In this document: positions 1-6,926 of the stretch, in pieces | Numbering within the stretch: the first letter of the stretch is position 1 | How the letters are laid out: each line of letters opens with the position of its first letter | NCBI GenBank assembly: GCA_026987855.1 | Contig: JALSMD010000089.1 | Coordinates: forward strand, 1-12,580 | From: Candidatus Falkowiibacteriota bacterium | GTDB taxonomy: Bacteria; Patescibacteriota; Patescibacteriia; Patescibacteriales; JALSMD01 | Direction: 5' to 3' | DNA: 12,580 nucleotides | Made by a program: the position numbers and the translations under genes | Notes under the pieces: model-generated | What the model saw: the letters and a program-made list of their open reading frames with translations, nothing else | Database searches by the model: none | Told to the model about the DNA's origin: nothing

Positions 1-1129
1 CATTTTGATTCTTAATAACTACCTGTTTAATTGGTAAACCATATTTAACAGCAAATTCAAAATCTCGCTCATCATGTGCCGGGACAGCCATAATTGCTCC
101 TGTACCATATCCTGCTAAAACATAATCAGCTACAAAAATTGGCACCTCTTCGTTATTGACTGGATTAACTACTACTAAACCTTCAATTTTAACTCCTGTT
201 TTTCCTTTGGCTAAATCTGTTCGTTCTAAATCGCTTTTCTTTTTAGCCTGTTCAATATATTTTTCTACTTCTTCATAATTCTCAATTTTATCTTTTAATT
301 GTTCAATTAAAGAATGTTCTGGGGCTATCACTACATAAGTGCAACCAAACAAAGTATCTGGCCTTGTTGTAAATACTTCTAATTCATCTTCAATTCTTTC
401 ATTTTGTTTTGCTGTTTTAATTTTAAACTTTACTAAAGCGCCTTCGCTTTTGCCTATCCAATTTCTTTGCATTTCTTTAATAGATTCTTCCCATTCTGGC
501 AGTTTATCTAAATCTTCTAATAACCTATCAGCATACTCGGTAATTTTTAAAACCCATTGCCGCATTGGTTTGCGTTCAATTTCGCTTCCGCAGCGTTCAC
601 ATTTTCCTCCCTCTAAATCCTCGTTTGCTAAACCAGTTTTACAAGATGGACACCAATTTATCGGCTCATAAGATTCATAAGCTAATCCGCGTTTAAACAT
701 TTCCAAAAATACCCATTGTGTCCAACGATAAAATTCTGGATCAGTAGTATTTATTTCTCTTGACCAATCGTAAGTAAAACCAATTTTTTCTAACTGACTT
801 TTAAATTTTTTTATGTTTTCTTCTGTGGCAATTCGCGGATGAATTTTATTTTTAATAGCATAATTCTCAGTTGGCAAACCAAAAGCATCCCATCCCATTG
901 GATGTAAAACATTATGTCCTTGCATCATTTTCATTCTTGCCACTACATCAGTAGCAATATACCCTTTGGGATGTCCAACATGTAAACCAGCGCCACTAGG
1001 ATAAGGGAACATATCAAGGCAATAAAATTTAGGTTTAGATTTATTTTCTTGGGTCTTGTATAACTTCTCCTCCTCCCACTTTTTTTGCCACTTTTTATCT
1101 ATTTCTTTATGGTTATATTTATTTGGCAT
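1..1129 (-). CDS. leuS: Leucyl-tRNA synthetase, N-terminal part (runs off left edge)
   Basis: Class I aminoacyl-tRNA synthetase that charges tRNA-Leu with leucine in the cytoplasm. The ATG at 1127-1129 opens a frame without stops to the window edge, giving 376 residues, a little under half of a usual bacterial LeuRS. The HIGH-type motif is HVGH at residues 50-53, within PYPSGAGLHVGHPKGY. A zinc-binding insert has Cys160, Cys163, Cys177 and Cys180. The CP1 editing domain follows, with the threonine-rich stretch TTRPDT at 254-259 and the YGTGAIMAVPAHDERD block near 341-356, whose Asp353 corresponds to the conserved editing-site aspartate. The KMSKS loop, anticodon-binding domain and C-terminus lie outside the window. 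It is separated from the upstream DUF4143 relic by 77 nt, where an extended -10 element may drive it. The leader just before the ATG is A/T only, with no Shine-Dalgarno. Family assignment is certain. Confidence 0.97.
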   Translation of the reverse strand, partial: MPNKYNHKEIDKKWQKKWEEEKLYKTQENKSKPKFYCLDMFPYPSGAGLHVGHPKGYIATDVVARMKMMQGHNVLHPMGWDAFGLPTENYAIKNKIHPRIATEENIKKFKSQLEKIGFTYDWSREINTTDPEFYRWTQWVFLEMFKRGLAYESYEPINWCPSCKTGLANEDLEGGKCERCGSEIERKPMRQWVLKITEYADRLLEDLDKLPEWEESIKEMQRNWIGKSEGALVKFKIKTAKQNERIEDELEVFTTRPDTLFGCTYVVIAPEHSLIEQLKDKIENYEEVEKYIEQAKKKSDLERTDLAKGKTGVKIEGLVVVNPVNNEEVPIFVADYVLAGYGTGAIMAVPAHDERDFEFAVKYGLPIKQVVIKNQN

Positions 1130-1187
1130 ATTTTTAAAATTTAATTTATTAAAACAAATCTTGTGTCGTTGTTCTTTTGTTTCTCAT

Positions 1188-1196
1188 ATTTTAACA
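1188..1196 (-). promoter_or_regulatory. Possible extended -10 promoter element for leuS
   Basis: Read on the minus strand, this is TGTTAAAAT, fitting an extended -10 (TGn plus TAAAAT). No convincing -35 box lies 16-18 nt upstream. It would give a leader of about 50 nt before the leuS ATG. In sequence this AT-rich a match can arise by chance, so the call is weak. Confidence 0.28.
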
Positions 1197-1206
1197 ACTA
1201 AAAACC

Positions 1207-1746
1207 TTAAATAATTGATAATATTCTATTAACTAAATAAAAGGGAAGAGATAATAGCTTATATTTTCTACCCTGTCGATTAATTATTTCTTGTTTTAAT
1301 TCTCCATCATAAACTCTAAGTAAAATACTATTTTTTACTTCTCGTCCAAAACTAAAAAGAGATTTTAGTTTGGCAGAATGTCCTGGCTTCACTTCAATTC
1401 CCAAAATGCGACCACCTTTTGCTAAACAAAAATCAACCTCAGCCGACCCCTCTGATTTCTTTTTAGCCCAATAATATAAACTCAATTCTTTAGTTATTTG
1501 ACTAGCTAATAAATTTTGGCCTACAACCTGCTCAGCGATTTTGCCCCGATAAAAAGAGGCTAAATTATTAAATTTTAAAAAATGTTTTTCCATCTTATTT
1601 TTAAAATTAACTAATCCAACATCTAAAAAAATAAGTTTCTTGGGACGTTTTTCTTGCTTTATTAAAGGTAAATCAGTTGACTTAGTGGCTCTAATTTTGA
1701 AAAGTTTGGTTAAAATAAAATTATCGATATAGATTAACACTCCCAT
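1207..1746 (-). pseudogene. C-terminal remnant of an AAA_14/DUF4143-type ATPase
   Basis: A 179-residue open frame that reads as the second half of proteins with an N-terminal AAA_14 P-loop ATPase and a C-terminal DUF4143 domain, which usually total about 380-430 residues. Visible DUF4143 features are PKKLIFLDVGL at 36-45, RGKIAEQVV with Gly68 and Glu72, YYWAKKKSEGSAEVDF ending at residue 106, and GIEVK at 116-120. The pair EVDF...IEVK resembles the acidic and Lys residues of a PD-(D/E)XK nuclease-like core. There is no Walker A or B, and the frame closes at a stop (1756-1758) three codons before the ATG, so the ATPase half has been lost rather than left unannotated. The ATG sits 25 nt after the CNNM gene's stop and has no Shine-Dalgarno. 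It is most likely a decaying fragment. A functional stand-alone domain is possible, because the remaining frame has no internal stops. The role of this family is not established. Confidence 0.68.
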
Positions 1747-1771
1747 AATATAAATTCAATATCAATAATTT

Positions 1772-2785
1772 CTATTTTTTTAATTCTCGTCGTCTTCGTT
1801 TAACAAAAGCGCGTAAATCTTCGTGTTTGTCAAATTCGTCTACTATTTCGGCTCCTATTATTTCCTCTAAAACATCTTCAATTGTCACCAATCCAGCTAC
1901 TCCACCAAACTCATTTAATACAATAAATAAATGATAACGTGTCTTTTTAAATTCATTTAAAAGATCGTCAAGCGGCTTATTGTGATCAACGAAAATAACA
2001 TCTTTTCTGGCTACATCTCTTACTTTTTTGTTTTTCCAATTTGTATTTATTAAATCTTTTACATAAAGAATACCTATAATATTATCTAAACTCTTTTCAT
2101 ATACAGGAATACGGGAATGACCAGCATTAGAAATTGTTTTTAAAAGTTTTTCATCAATCTTTTTGTTAGCAGACAAACAAAACATCGCTACCCGTGGGGT
2201 CATTATGTCTCTTACCTTCTTCTCTGAATAGGACAAAGCTCCTTTAATAATTCTTTCTTCGTCTTCATCTATTTCACTATCACGAGAATTCTCATGATCT
2301 TCAATTAGTTTCGCTAATTCTCTCTTAGAATAAATCGTTGGCATCTCTTCTCCTAAAATCCAATCTAAAATACGAGCCAAAGGCCATGTAATTGGCAATA
2401 AAATGAAAATAAAAATTTTCACTATAAAAGCCAGTTTTGAACCTATTTTAAGAGCATATCTTGAAAATGTAGCTTGAGGTAAAATTTCTCCAAAAATTAC
2501 AATTAAAGTGGTGGCAATCAAACCGGCAGTAAACCCAGAAGCTATTGATCCTAAAAAAATTGACAAGGCAGCATTAACAGCTACATTACCAATCAAAAGG
2601 GTACAAAGAAGCAAATTGCCGTTCTTGCGAACCTCATAAACTTTTTTGGCTCGCTTATCACCAACTTCTGCCTTTCTTTTCAGGCTATCTTTACCTAAAC
2701 TAAAAAAACCTAATGTTAGGCCAGAAAAAATCGCAGAGAAAAAAACTAAAATAATAATTATTAAATACTCAAAATAGTCGTCCAT
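1772..2785 (-). CDS. CNNM/CorC-type membrane protein with CBS pair, no CorC_HlyC domain
   Basis: A 337-residue inner-membrane protein of the hemolysin C/CorC/CNNM class, often linked to Mg2+ or Na+/Mg2+ transport. Residues 1-150 form the CNNM (DUF21) domain: hydrophobic helices near 7-30, 57-80, 85-105 and 118-140, with FSGLTLGFFSL at 20-30, IGNVAVNAALS around 65-75 and the signature GEILPQA at 99-105. An acidic linker (EDHENSRDSEIDEDEE) leads to a tandem CBS pair at about 190-310, beginning VRDIMTPR and ending VAGLVTIEDVLEEIIGAEIVDE. CBS pairs of this family bind adenine nucleotides. The protein stops shortly after the CBS pair in a basic tail (KRRRRELKK), so the CorC_HlyC domain found in many relatives is absent. 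It has its own promoter candidate at 2837-2865 and stands apart from the recO operon. Substrate specificity cannot be read from the sequence. It ends in TAG, showing that TAG terminates here. Confidence 0.9.
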   Translation of the reverse strand: MDDYFEYLIIIILVFFSAIFSGLTLGFFSLGKDSLKRKAEVGDKRAKKVYEVRKNGNLLLCTLLIGNVAVNAALSIFLGSIASGFTAGLIATTLIVIFGEILPQATFSRYALKIGSKLAFIVKIFIFILLPITWPLARILDWILGEEMPTIYSKRELAKLIEDHENSRDSEIDEDEERIIKGALSYSEKKVRDIMTPRVAMFCLSANKKIDEKLLKTISNAGHSRIPVYEKSLDNIIGILYVKDLINTNWKNKKVRDVARKDVIFVDHNKPLDDLLNEFKKTRYHLFIVLNEFGGVAGLVTIEDVLEEIIGAEIVDEFDKHEDLRAFVKRRRRELKK

Positions 2786-2836
2786 AAATTATATTCTTGC
2801 AATTCTTGTTATAAATTTATAATAAGATTATTTTAT

Positions 2837-2865
2837 ATTTTACCTTAAAACTCTTTAAAAATCAA
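2837..2865 (-). promoter_or_regulatory. Sigma-70-type promoter for the CNNM gene
   Basis: On the minus strand the order is TTGATT (-35, 2860-2865), a 17-nt spacer, then TAAAAT (-10, 2837-2842). This is the best spaced promoter match in the window and predicts a start near 2830 with a leader of about 45 nt. The -35 box lies just downstream of the hairpin at 2869-2888, so terminator and promoter are packed together. Confidence 0.45.
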
Positions 2866-2868
2866 ATT

Positions 2869-2888
2869 GGGCTGCTTGTTGACAGCCC
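2869..2888 (-). terminator. Hairpin, probable terminator of the dnaG-recO operon
   Basis: The strand reads GGGCTG, an 8-nt loop, then CAGCCC: a perfect 6-bp GC-rich stem, extendable by one U-G pair, standing out in very AT-rich surroundings. On the minus strand it is followed by AATTTGATTTTT, a broken U-rich tract. It lies between the recO end and the CNNM promoter, where a terminator is expected. The interrupted U-run makes it a moderate rather than a strong intrinsic terminator. Confidence 0.5.
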
Positions 2889-2958
2889 CTTATATCTTTT
2901 TAAACAATTAATCTTTTTTGTTCGGTCTCTTAGTTTTTATTAATATTTTTCTTAATCT

Positions 2959-3093
2959 TTATTGTAAAACTTCTCTATTGTATTTTTTATTGTCATATCC
3001 CGGTATTATCATAAAAACGCCACAGCCAATACATCTAATTGCTTCCGGCCAAATCTAACTACAAAAACAACATTTAAATATAATACCTACTTT
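2959..3093 (-). pseudogene. Relic of a small four-cysteine zinc-ribbon protein with in-frame amber
   Basis: This stretch after recO reads, in one minus-strand frame, as a short zinc-ribbon-like peptide: KVGIIFKCCFCS, then TAG (3055-3057), then IWPEAIRCIGCGVFM and IIPGYDNKKYNREVLQ, ending at TAA (2959-2961). The two CxxC knuckles (CCFC and CIGC) lie 13 codons apart, counting the amber, a normal zinc-ribbon spacing. The text after the second knuckle looks like protein rather than random AT-rich translation. No ATG, GTG or TTG opens this frame after the TAA at 3094-3096. A nearby ATG at 3071-3073 with an AGTAGG upstream is out of frame and stops after four codons. The simplest reading is a small gene broken by a lost start (perhaps an indel) and one nonsense change. 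TAG ends two intact genes in this window, so recoding is unlikely. I do not recognise the family. Confidence 0.45.
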
Positions 3094-3102
3094 TTAATAC
3101 AT

Positions 3103-3837
3103 TTAATAATCAATATAGATATCGCCTATATTAAACAATAAAATTTTTCTCAACCTCCTGAGAGAACAATTAAAATTATTAGATAAAAAATTATATGACT
3201 TTATAAAATCATTAAAACTACTCCTAAAAGTCAAACGCAAAAAATTTAATAGCTTTTTATCTATCAACATAGACTCTATGGATAAATTTTGTTGGCACTT
3301 AAAGCAAACTAAACCGCCTTTACTAAAAACAAAATTTAGTTGAGATGAAATATTATTATTACATTCAGAACATTTATATAATTGTGGTTCGTAACCTAAT
3401 TTTTGAATTAATTTTAAAATAAATATATTATAAATAAACTCTTCATTTATTTTAACATGAACATTGTCTAACCAATTCAAGAAATCAAACAAAAAATCAA
3501 AAACATCTTCATCTTTTTGGCCTTCTTTTATCAATTTATCAAAAGAAGATAAAACTCGGCCGGCCAACCATATTTTATTTAAACTATTTTTGATGCCAAG
3601 GAAACAATTTTCTGCCTTTGCCGATCCAATGTAATTAAAATTTCTGCCCGGGACAAACATAACTTGCGATAAAATAATAGGTTCTAAATGTCCTGCCAAT
3701 TTAGAATGTAATTTTTTTGTTCCACGCGCTACTAGCCCCAATTTTCCCATTTCACGGCTATATAAAATCACCTTGGTATCATTTTCACGAAAATCAAATC
3801 TATCTAAAACAATAACTTTTAATGTTTTAGTCAGCAT
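3103..3837 (-). CDS. recO: DNA repair protein RecO
   Basis: A 244-residue RecO, the mediator that with RecR helps load RecA onto SSB-coated single-stranded DNA and anneals complementary strands. The N-terminal OB fold is seen in TLKVIVLDRFDFRENDTKVILYSREMG, continuing through GLVARGTKK at about 34-42 and the LEPIILSQVMFVPGR stretch. The C-terminal helical part carries a zinc knuckle with Cys156, Cys159, Cys178 and Cys181 (YKCSEC and LVCFKC), as in many bacterial RecO proteins. Length is normal. The ATG lies inside the end of ruvX (11-bp overlap), implying translational coupling and co-transcription with the dnaG operon. It is the last intact gene of that unit. A hairpin candidate for termination lies about 215 nt downstream. 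Confidence 0.93.
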   Translation of the reverse strand: MLTKTLKVIVLDRFDFRENDTKVILYSREMGKLGLVARGTKKLHSKLAGHLEPIILSQVMFVPGRNFNYIGSAKAENCFLGIKNSLNKIWLAGRVLSSFDKLIKEGQKDEDVFDFLFDFLNWLDNVHVKINEEFIYNIFILKLIQKLGYEPQLYKCSECNNNISSQLNFVFSKGGLVCFKCQQNLSIESMLIDKKLLNFLRLTFRSSFNDFIKSYNFLSNNFNCSLRRLRKILLFNIGDIYIDY

Positions 3838-4219
3838 AAATTTTATCTAGATAACTTTGTAAAATAATCATAGCGGCCACTGCATCACGATTAAATTTTT
3901 TTAACTTTTTCCCAATACGTACATCAGCTTCACGACTACTGAACCGCTCATCTGTTAAATGTAAAATAAGGCCATGTTTTTTTAAATTATTTAAAAAATT
4001 TTTAAAGTTGGCTGGAAATCTATAAATTTCTCCTGACAAACTTAAAGGTAGACCAATTACTAATTCATCTATTTCTTCTTGTTTTACAATTTCTAAAATA
4101 TCTTCAATACTAGAAACACTACCTAGAGGTGTTGCTATCCTGGTTTCACTATCTCCCAAAGCCAATCCTATGCGTTTTTCTCCCCAATCAATTCCTAAAT
4201 ATTTTATAAATTTTGACAT
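3827..4219 (-). CDS. ruvX: Holliday junction resolvase-like YqgF/RuvX
   Basis: A 130-residue RNase H-fold protein of the YqgF/RuvX family, proposed to resolve Holliday junctions and, in Escherichia coli, to take part in 16S rRNA 5' maturation. Family blocks are all present: YLGIDWGEKRIGLALGD at 7-23 with Asp11, ELVIGLPLSLSGE at 52-64, HLTDERFSSREAD at 87-99 with Glu91, and RDAVAAMIILQSYLD at 111-125 with Asp112. These supply the expected acidic active-site residues. Length matches the family. It starts 3 nt after the radA stop and overlaps recO by 11 bp, so it is an internal operon gene. The leader before its ATG is almost all A and T, with no Shine-Dalgarno, so translation probably depends on coupling. 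Confidence 0.94.
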   Translation of the reverse strand: MSKFIKYLGIDWGEKRIGLALGDSETRIATPLGSVSSIEDILEIVKQEEIDELVIGLPLSLSGEIYRFPANFKNFLNNLKKHGLILHLTDERFSSREADVRIGKKLKKFNRDAVAAMIILQSYLDKIYAD

Positions 4220-4222
4220 TTT

Positions 4223-5572
4223 TTAAAAATTTAAAAAATTAAATATTTCGTTTAATTGTTTTATTTTTCTTAATTTAATTTTTTTAGTGCGCAAATTAAT
4301 ATTAGGGATAATAGCCTCTGTATAGCCCATTTTTTCTGCCTCTTTTATTCTCTGTTCTAAACGTGGCACATTGCGTACCTCGCCACCCAAACCTACTTCT
4401 CCTAGTACCAAAACGTCTTTGCTAATAATTTGATTTAAACGTGAAGAAACAATAGCTAAACAAACTGCTAAATCAAGCGCTGTATCATTAACTCGCAAAC
4501 CGCCAACAATGTTTAAAATTATATCTTGGTTTGTTAAGTTAATTTTAGTGCGCTTACTTAAAACAGAACTCAAAATCTGTAAACGATTCACATCAAACCC
4601 AGCTGTTTTGCGTTGGGGGTAGCCAAATAAAGTTTTTGTTACTAAAGCTTGTGCTTCTACAAAAAAGGGGCGGCTGCCTTCTAATAGGCAACTAATTGTT
4701 GATCCAGCAATATTTTCCCGAGAGTCTTCTAAAAAAATACTTGAAGGATTAGATATTTCAACAAATCCTTTACTGGTCATTTCAAAAATTCCTAACTCAT
4801 TGATTGAGCCAAAACGATTTTTAATTGCCCTTAATAAACGATAACCATGTGTACGATCGCTATCTAGATAAAGAACAACATCTACAATATGTTCCAAAGA
4901 TTTTGGTCCAGCAATGGCGCCATCTTTAGTAATATGACCTATTAAAATAAAAGGTATATTTTCTTCCTTAGCTACTTCTAAAAAACGCAAAGTAGATACT
5001 TTAATTTGACTTACTCCACCTATTTCTGTATCTGCTAAGGAGGAATAAACTGTTTGAATTGAATCTATAATAACTAATTGCGGTTTTATTTCTTTTATGG
5101 CAGTAATAATTTTTTCTACATTAATGTCATTAATAAATTTTATATCACCATCTATTCCCAAACGGTCAAAGCGAGATTTAACCTGAAAAGCTGATTCTTC
5201 GCCACTTACATATACTACTATGTTGTTTTTACTCAAACAACCACTTATTTGAGCTACAATAGTAGATTTTCCTATACCAGGGTCACCAGACAACAAAATT
5301 AAAGATCCAGGAACAATACCTCCCCCTAACACTCTATCAAACTCACTAACATTTGTCTTTAAGCGCTCTTGAAATTTATTTTTAATTTGAGACAAATTAA
5401 TAATCTTTGCCGCTGGAATCTTGTTAATATTATTTTTGATGTTATCCTGATCAGTAACTACTTCCTCTTTTAAACTTCCCCAAGCGCCACATTCTAAACA
5501 GCGCCCATTCCATTTAGAAAATTGGGCGCCGCAAGCTGAACATGAATAAATTGTTTTTATTTTAGAAGGCAT
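4223..5572 (-). CDS. radA: DNA repair protein RadA/Sms
   Basis: A 449-residue RadA (Sms), a RecA-like helicase that promotes branch migration of recombination intermediates. The domain order is typical. There is an N-terminal C4 zinc finger with Cys11, Cys14, Cys25 and Cys28 (CSACGAQFSKWNGRCLEC). The RecA-type ATPase core has Walker A GDPGIGKST at 96-104 and a Walker B-like LVIIDSIQT at about 166-174. The RadA signature KNRFG sits at 251-255. A C-terminal Lon protease-like domain begins near 300 with residues such as GGLRVNDTALDLAVCLAI. Its catalytic Ser/Lys pair is not expected to be active in this family. It starts 5 nt after rpoD and ends 3 nt before ruvX. No sign of truncation. Confidence 0.97.
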   Translation of the reverse strand: MPSKIKTIYSCSACGAQFSKWNGRCLECGAWGSLKEEVVTDQDNIKNNINKIPAAKIINLSQIKNKFQERLKTNVSEFDRVLGGGIVPGSLILLSGDPGIGKSTIVAQISGCLSKNNIVVYVSGEESAFQVKSRFDRLGIDGDIKFINDINVEKIITAIKEIKPQLVIIDSIQTVYSSLADTEIGGVSQIKVSTLRFLEVAKEENIPFILIGHITKDGAIAGPKSLEHIVDVVLYLDSDRTHGYRLLRAIKNRFGSINELGIFEMTSKGFVEISNPSSIFLEDSRENIAGSTISCLLEGSRPFFVEAQALVTKTLFGYPQRKTAGFDVNRLQILSSVLSKRTKINLTNQDIILNIVGGLRVNDTALDLAVCLAIVSSRLNQIISKDVLVLGEVGLGGEVRNVPRLEQRIKEAEKMGYTEAIIPNINLRTKKIKLRKIKQLNEIFNFLNF

Positions 5573-5577
5573 TAATT

Positions 5578-6924
5578 TTAATAATCTTTTAATTTTTTAA
5601 TAGCTTCATGTTTCTTTATTTTTTCTAAAGCCTTTGCCTCAATCTGTCTAATACGTTCACGGGTCACATCAAATTCTCTACCGACTTCTTCTAAAGTATG
5701 GGCAACGCCATCAACCAAACCAAAACGCATTTCTAAAATTTTCTGTTCACGAGGAGATAATTGTGATACCACTTCTCTTACATAATCTTTTAAAAGTTGT
5801 AAAGCTGCTGAACGATCAGGCGTCATATTCTTAACATCCTCAATAAAATCCTCCAAAGTAGAATCTTCTTCATCATCACCAATACTTGTTTCAAGTGAAA
5901 TAGTATCCTGAGATATCTTGATAATATGTCTTACTTTTTCAATGTCTTCTCCCATTTCAGCAGCAATTTCTTCTGGTAATGGTTCACGGCCTAAATCTTG
6001 AATAAGCTGTCTTTGGACTTGAGTAAATTTATTGATGGTTTCAACCATATGTACTGGGATGCGGATAGTACGAGACTGGTCTGCTAAAGCGCGAGTAATT
6101 GCTTGTCTTATCCACCAGGTTGCATAGGTAGAAAATTTATATCCTTTACGATACTCAAATTTTTCTACTGCCCTAAACAAGCCAATATTGCCTTCTTGAA
6201 TTAAATCAAGCAAGCTTAGGCCTTTAGCGCCAATAAATTTTTTAGCAATAGAAACAACCAAACGCAAGTTAGCTTCTATTAAGCGGCGTTCTGCTTCTCT
6301 ATCTCCTTTTTCTTTTCTTTTAGCAAGCTCAACTTCTTCTTCAGGTGTTAGTAATGGAACTTTGCCAATTTCTTTTAAATACATTTGAATAGAATCTGTG
6401 CTAAACTTAGAAATATCTACATTTTTAATGTCGCCTAAAATATTGGGGTTCTCTTTGTTGTCTTTTTTTTGTAAATCAGTATCTTTTTTGTTTAAATCAA
6501 AATCTAAGAAACTACCGCTATCTTCAATAATTCTAATACCATTACGATAAACTTTTTCTAAAAACAATTCATAATCATAAATATATTCTTCTACTTCTTT
6601 AAATAAATGTAAAATTTCTGTCTCTGTTATAAAACCTCGGGAACGTCCTTTTTGAATTAGTTTTTCTATTTCCTCTTCACTTGGTTTTATTATTTCTTTT
6701 TTTTCTTCTATCTTTTTATTTTTAGTTGTTGTCTTTTTAGTAGTTTTTTTAGTAGTGGTTTTTGTTTTTTTGGTAGTTGTTTTAGAGGATGTCTTTTTGC
6801 TTGTTTTCTTTTTAGCCGTATTTTGGGCTTTGGTTTTGGTAGTTTTTTTGCTAACAATCCTCTTAGTAGCAGTTTTGGCGCTGCGTTTGGCTGTTTTTTG
6901 AGTTTTAGCTTTAATACGAGGCAT
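5578..6924 (-). CDS. rpoD: Primary sigma-70 factor with Lys/Thr-rich N-terminal tail
   Basis: Housekeeping sigma factor, 448 residues, directing RNA polymerase to -35/-10 promoters. Residues 1-70 form a histone H1-like tail rich in Lys (25) and Thr (22), with blocks such as KKTTKKTT and no Asp or Glu before residue 73. A region 1.1-like segment follows at about 80-135 (EEEIEKLIQKGRSRGFITETEILHLF), then an acidic/Lys linker. Region 1.2 starts near 176 (DSIQMYLKEIGKVPLLTPEEE). Region 2 includes EANLRLVVSIAKKF, LDLIQEGNIGLFRAVEKFEY and YKFSTYATWWIRQAITRA (the -10 contacts). Region 3 is at about 290-365. Region 4.2 is TLEEVGREFDVTRERIRQIEAKALEKIK at 410-437 (the -35 contacts). It starts 2 nt after dnaG, the classic primase-sigma pairing, and is followed by radA 5 nt later. 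All core regions are intact. The basic tail is the odd feature. Confidence 0.97.
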   Translation of the reverse strand: MPRIKAKTQKTAKRSAKTATKRIVSKKTTKTKAQNTAKKKTSKKTSSKTTTKKTKTTTKKTTKKTTTKNKKIEEKKEIIKPSEEEIEKLIQKGRSRGFITETEILHLFKEVEEYIYDYELFLEKVYRNGIRIIEDSGSFLDFDLNKKDTDLQKKDNKENPNILGDIKNVDISKFSTDSIQMYLKEIGKVPLLTPEEEVELAKRKEKGDREAERRLIEANLRLVVSIAKKFIGAKGLSLLDLIQEGNIGLFRAVEKFEYRKGYKFSTYATWWIRQAITRALADQSRTIRIPVHMVETINKFTQVQRQLIQDLGREPLPEEIAAEMGEDIEKVRHIIKISQDTISLETSIGDDEEDSTLEDFIEDVKNMTPDRSAALQLLKDYVREVVSQLSPREQKILEMRFGLVDGVAHTLEEVGREFDVTRERIRQIEAKALEKIKKHEAIKKLKDY

Positions 6925-6926
6925 AA

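Noticed and set aside
339..671. Plus-strand open frame of 110 codons
   Set aside because: It lies wholly antisense to leuS, which has unmistakable LeuRS motifs. The translation has no recognisable features.
1130..1206. Possible tRNA or T-box leader before leuS
   Set aside because: The 77-nt spacer is too short and AT-rich, with no cloverleaf, T-box sequence or GC stem.
3055..3057. Recoded amber (for example pyrrolysine) in the zinc-ribbon relic
   Set aside because: No start codon is available for the frame, TAG terminates two intact genes in the window, and no pyrrolysine genes are visible. A nonsense mutation is simpler.
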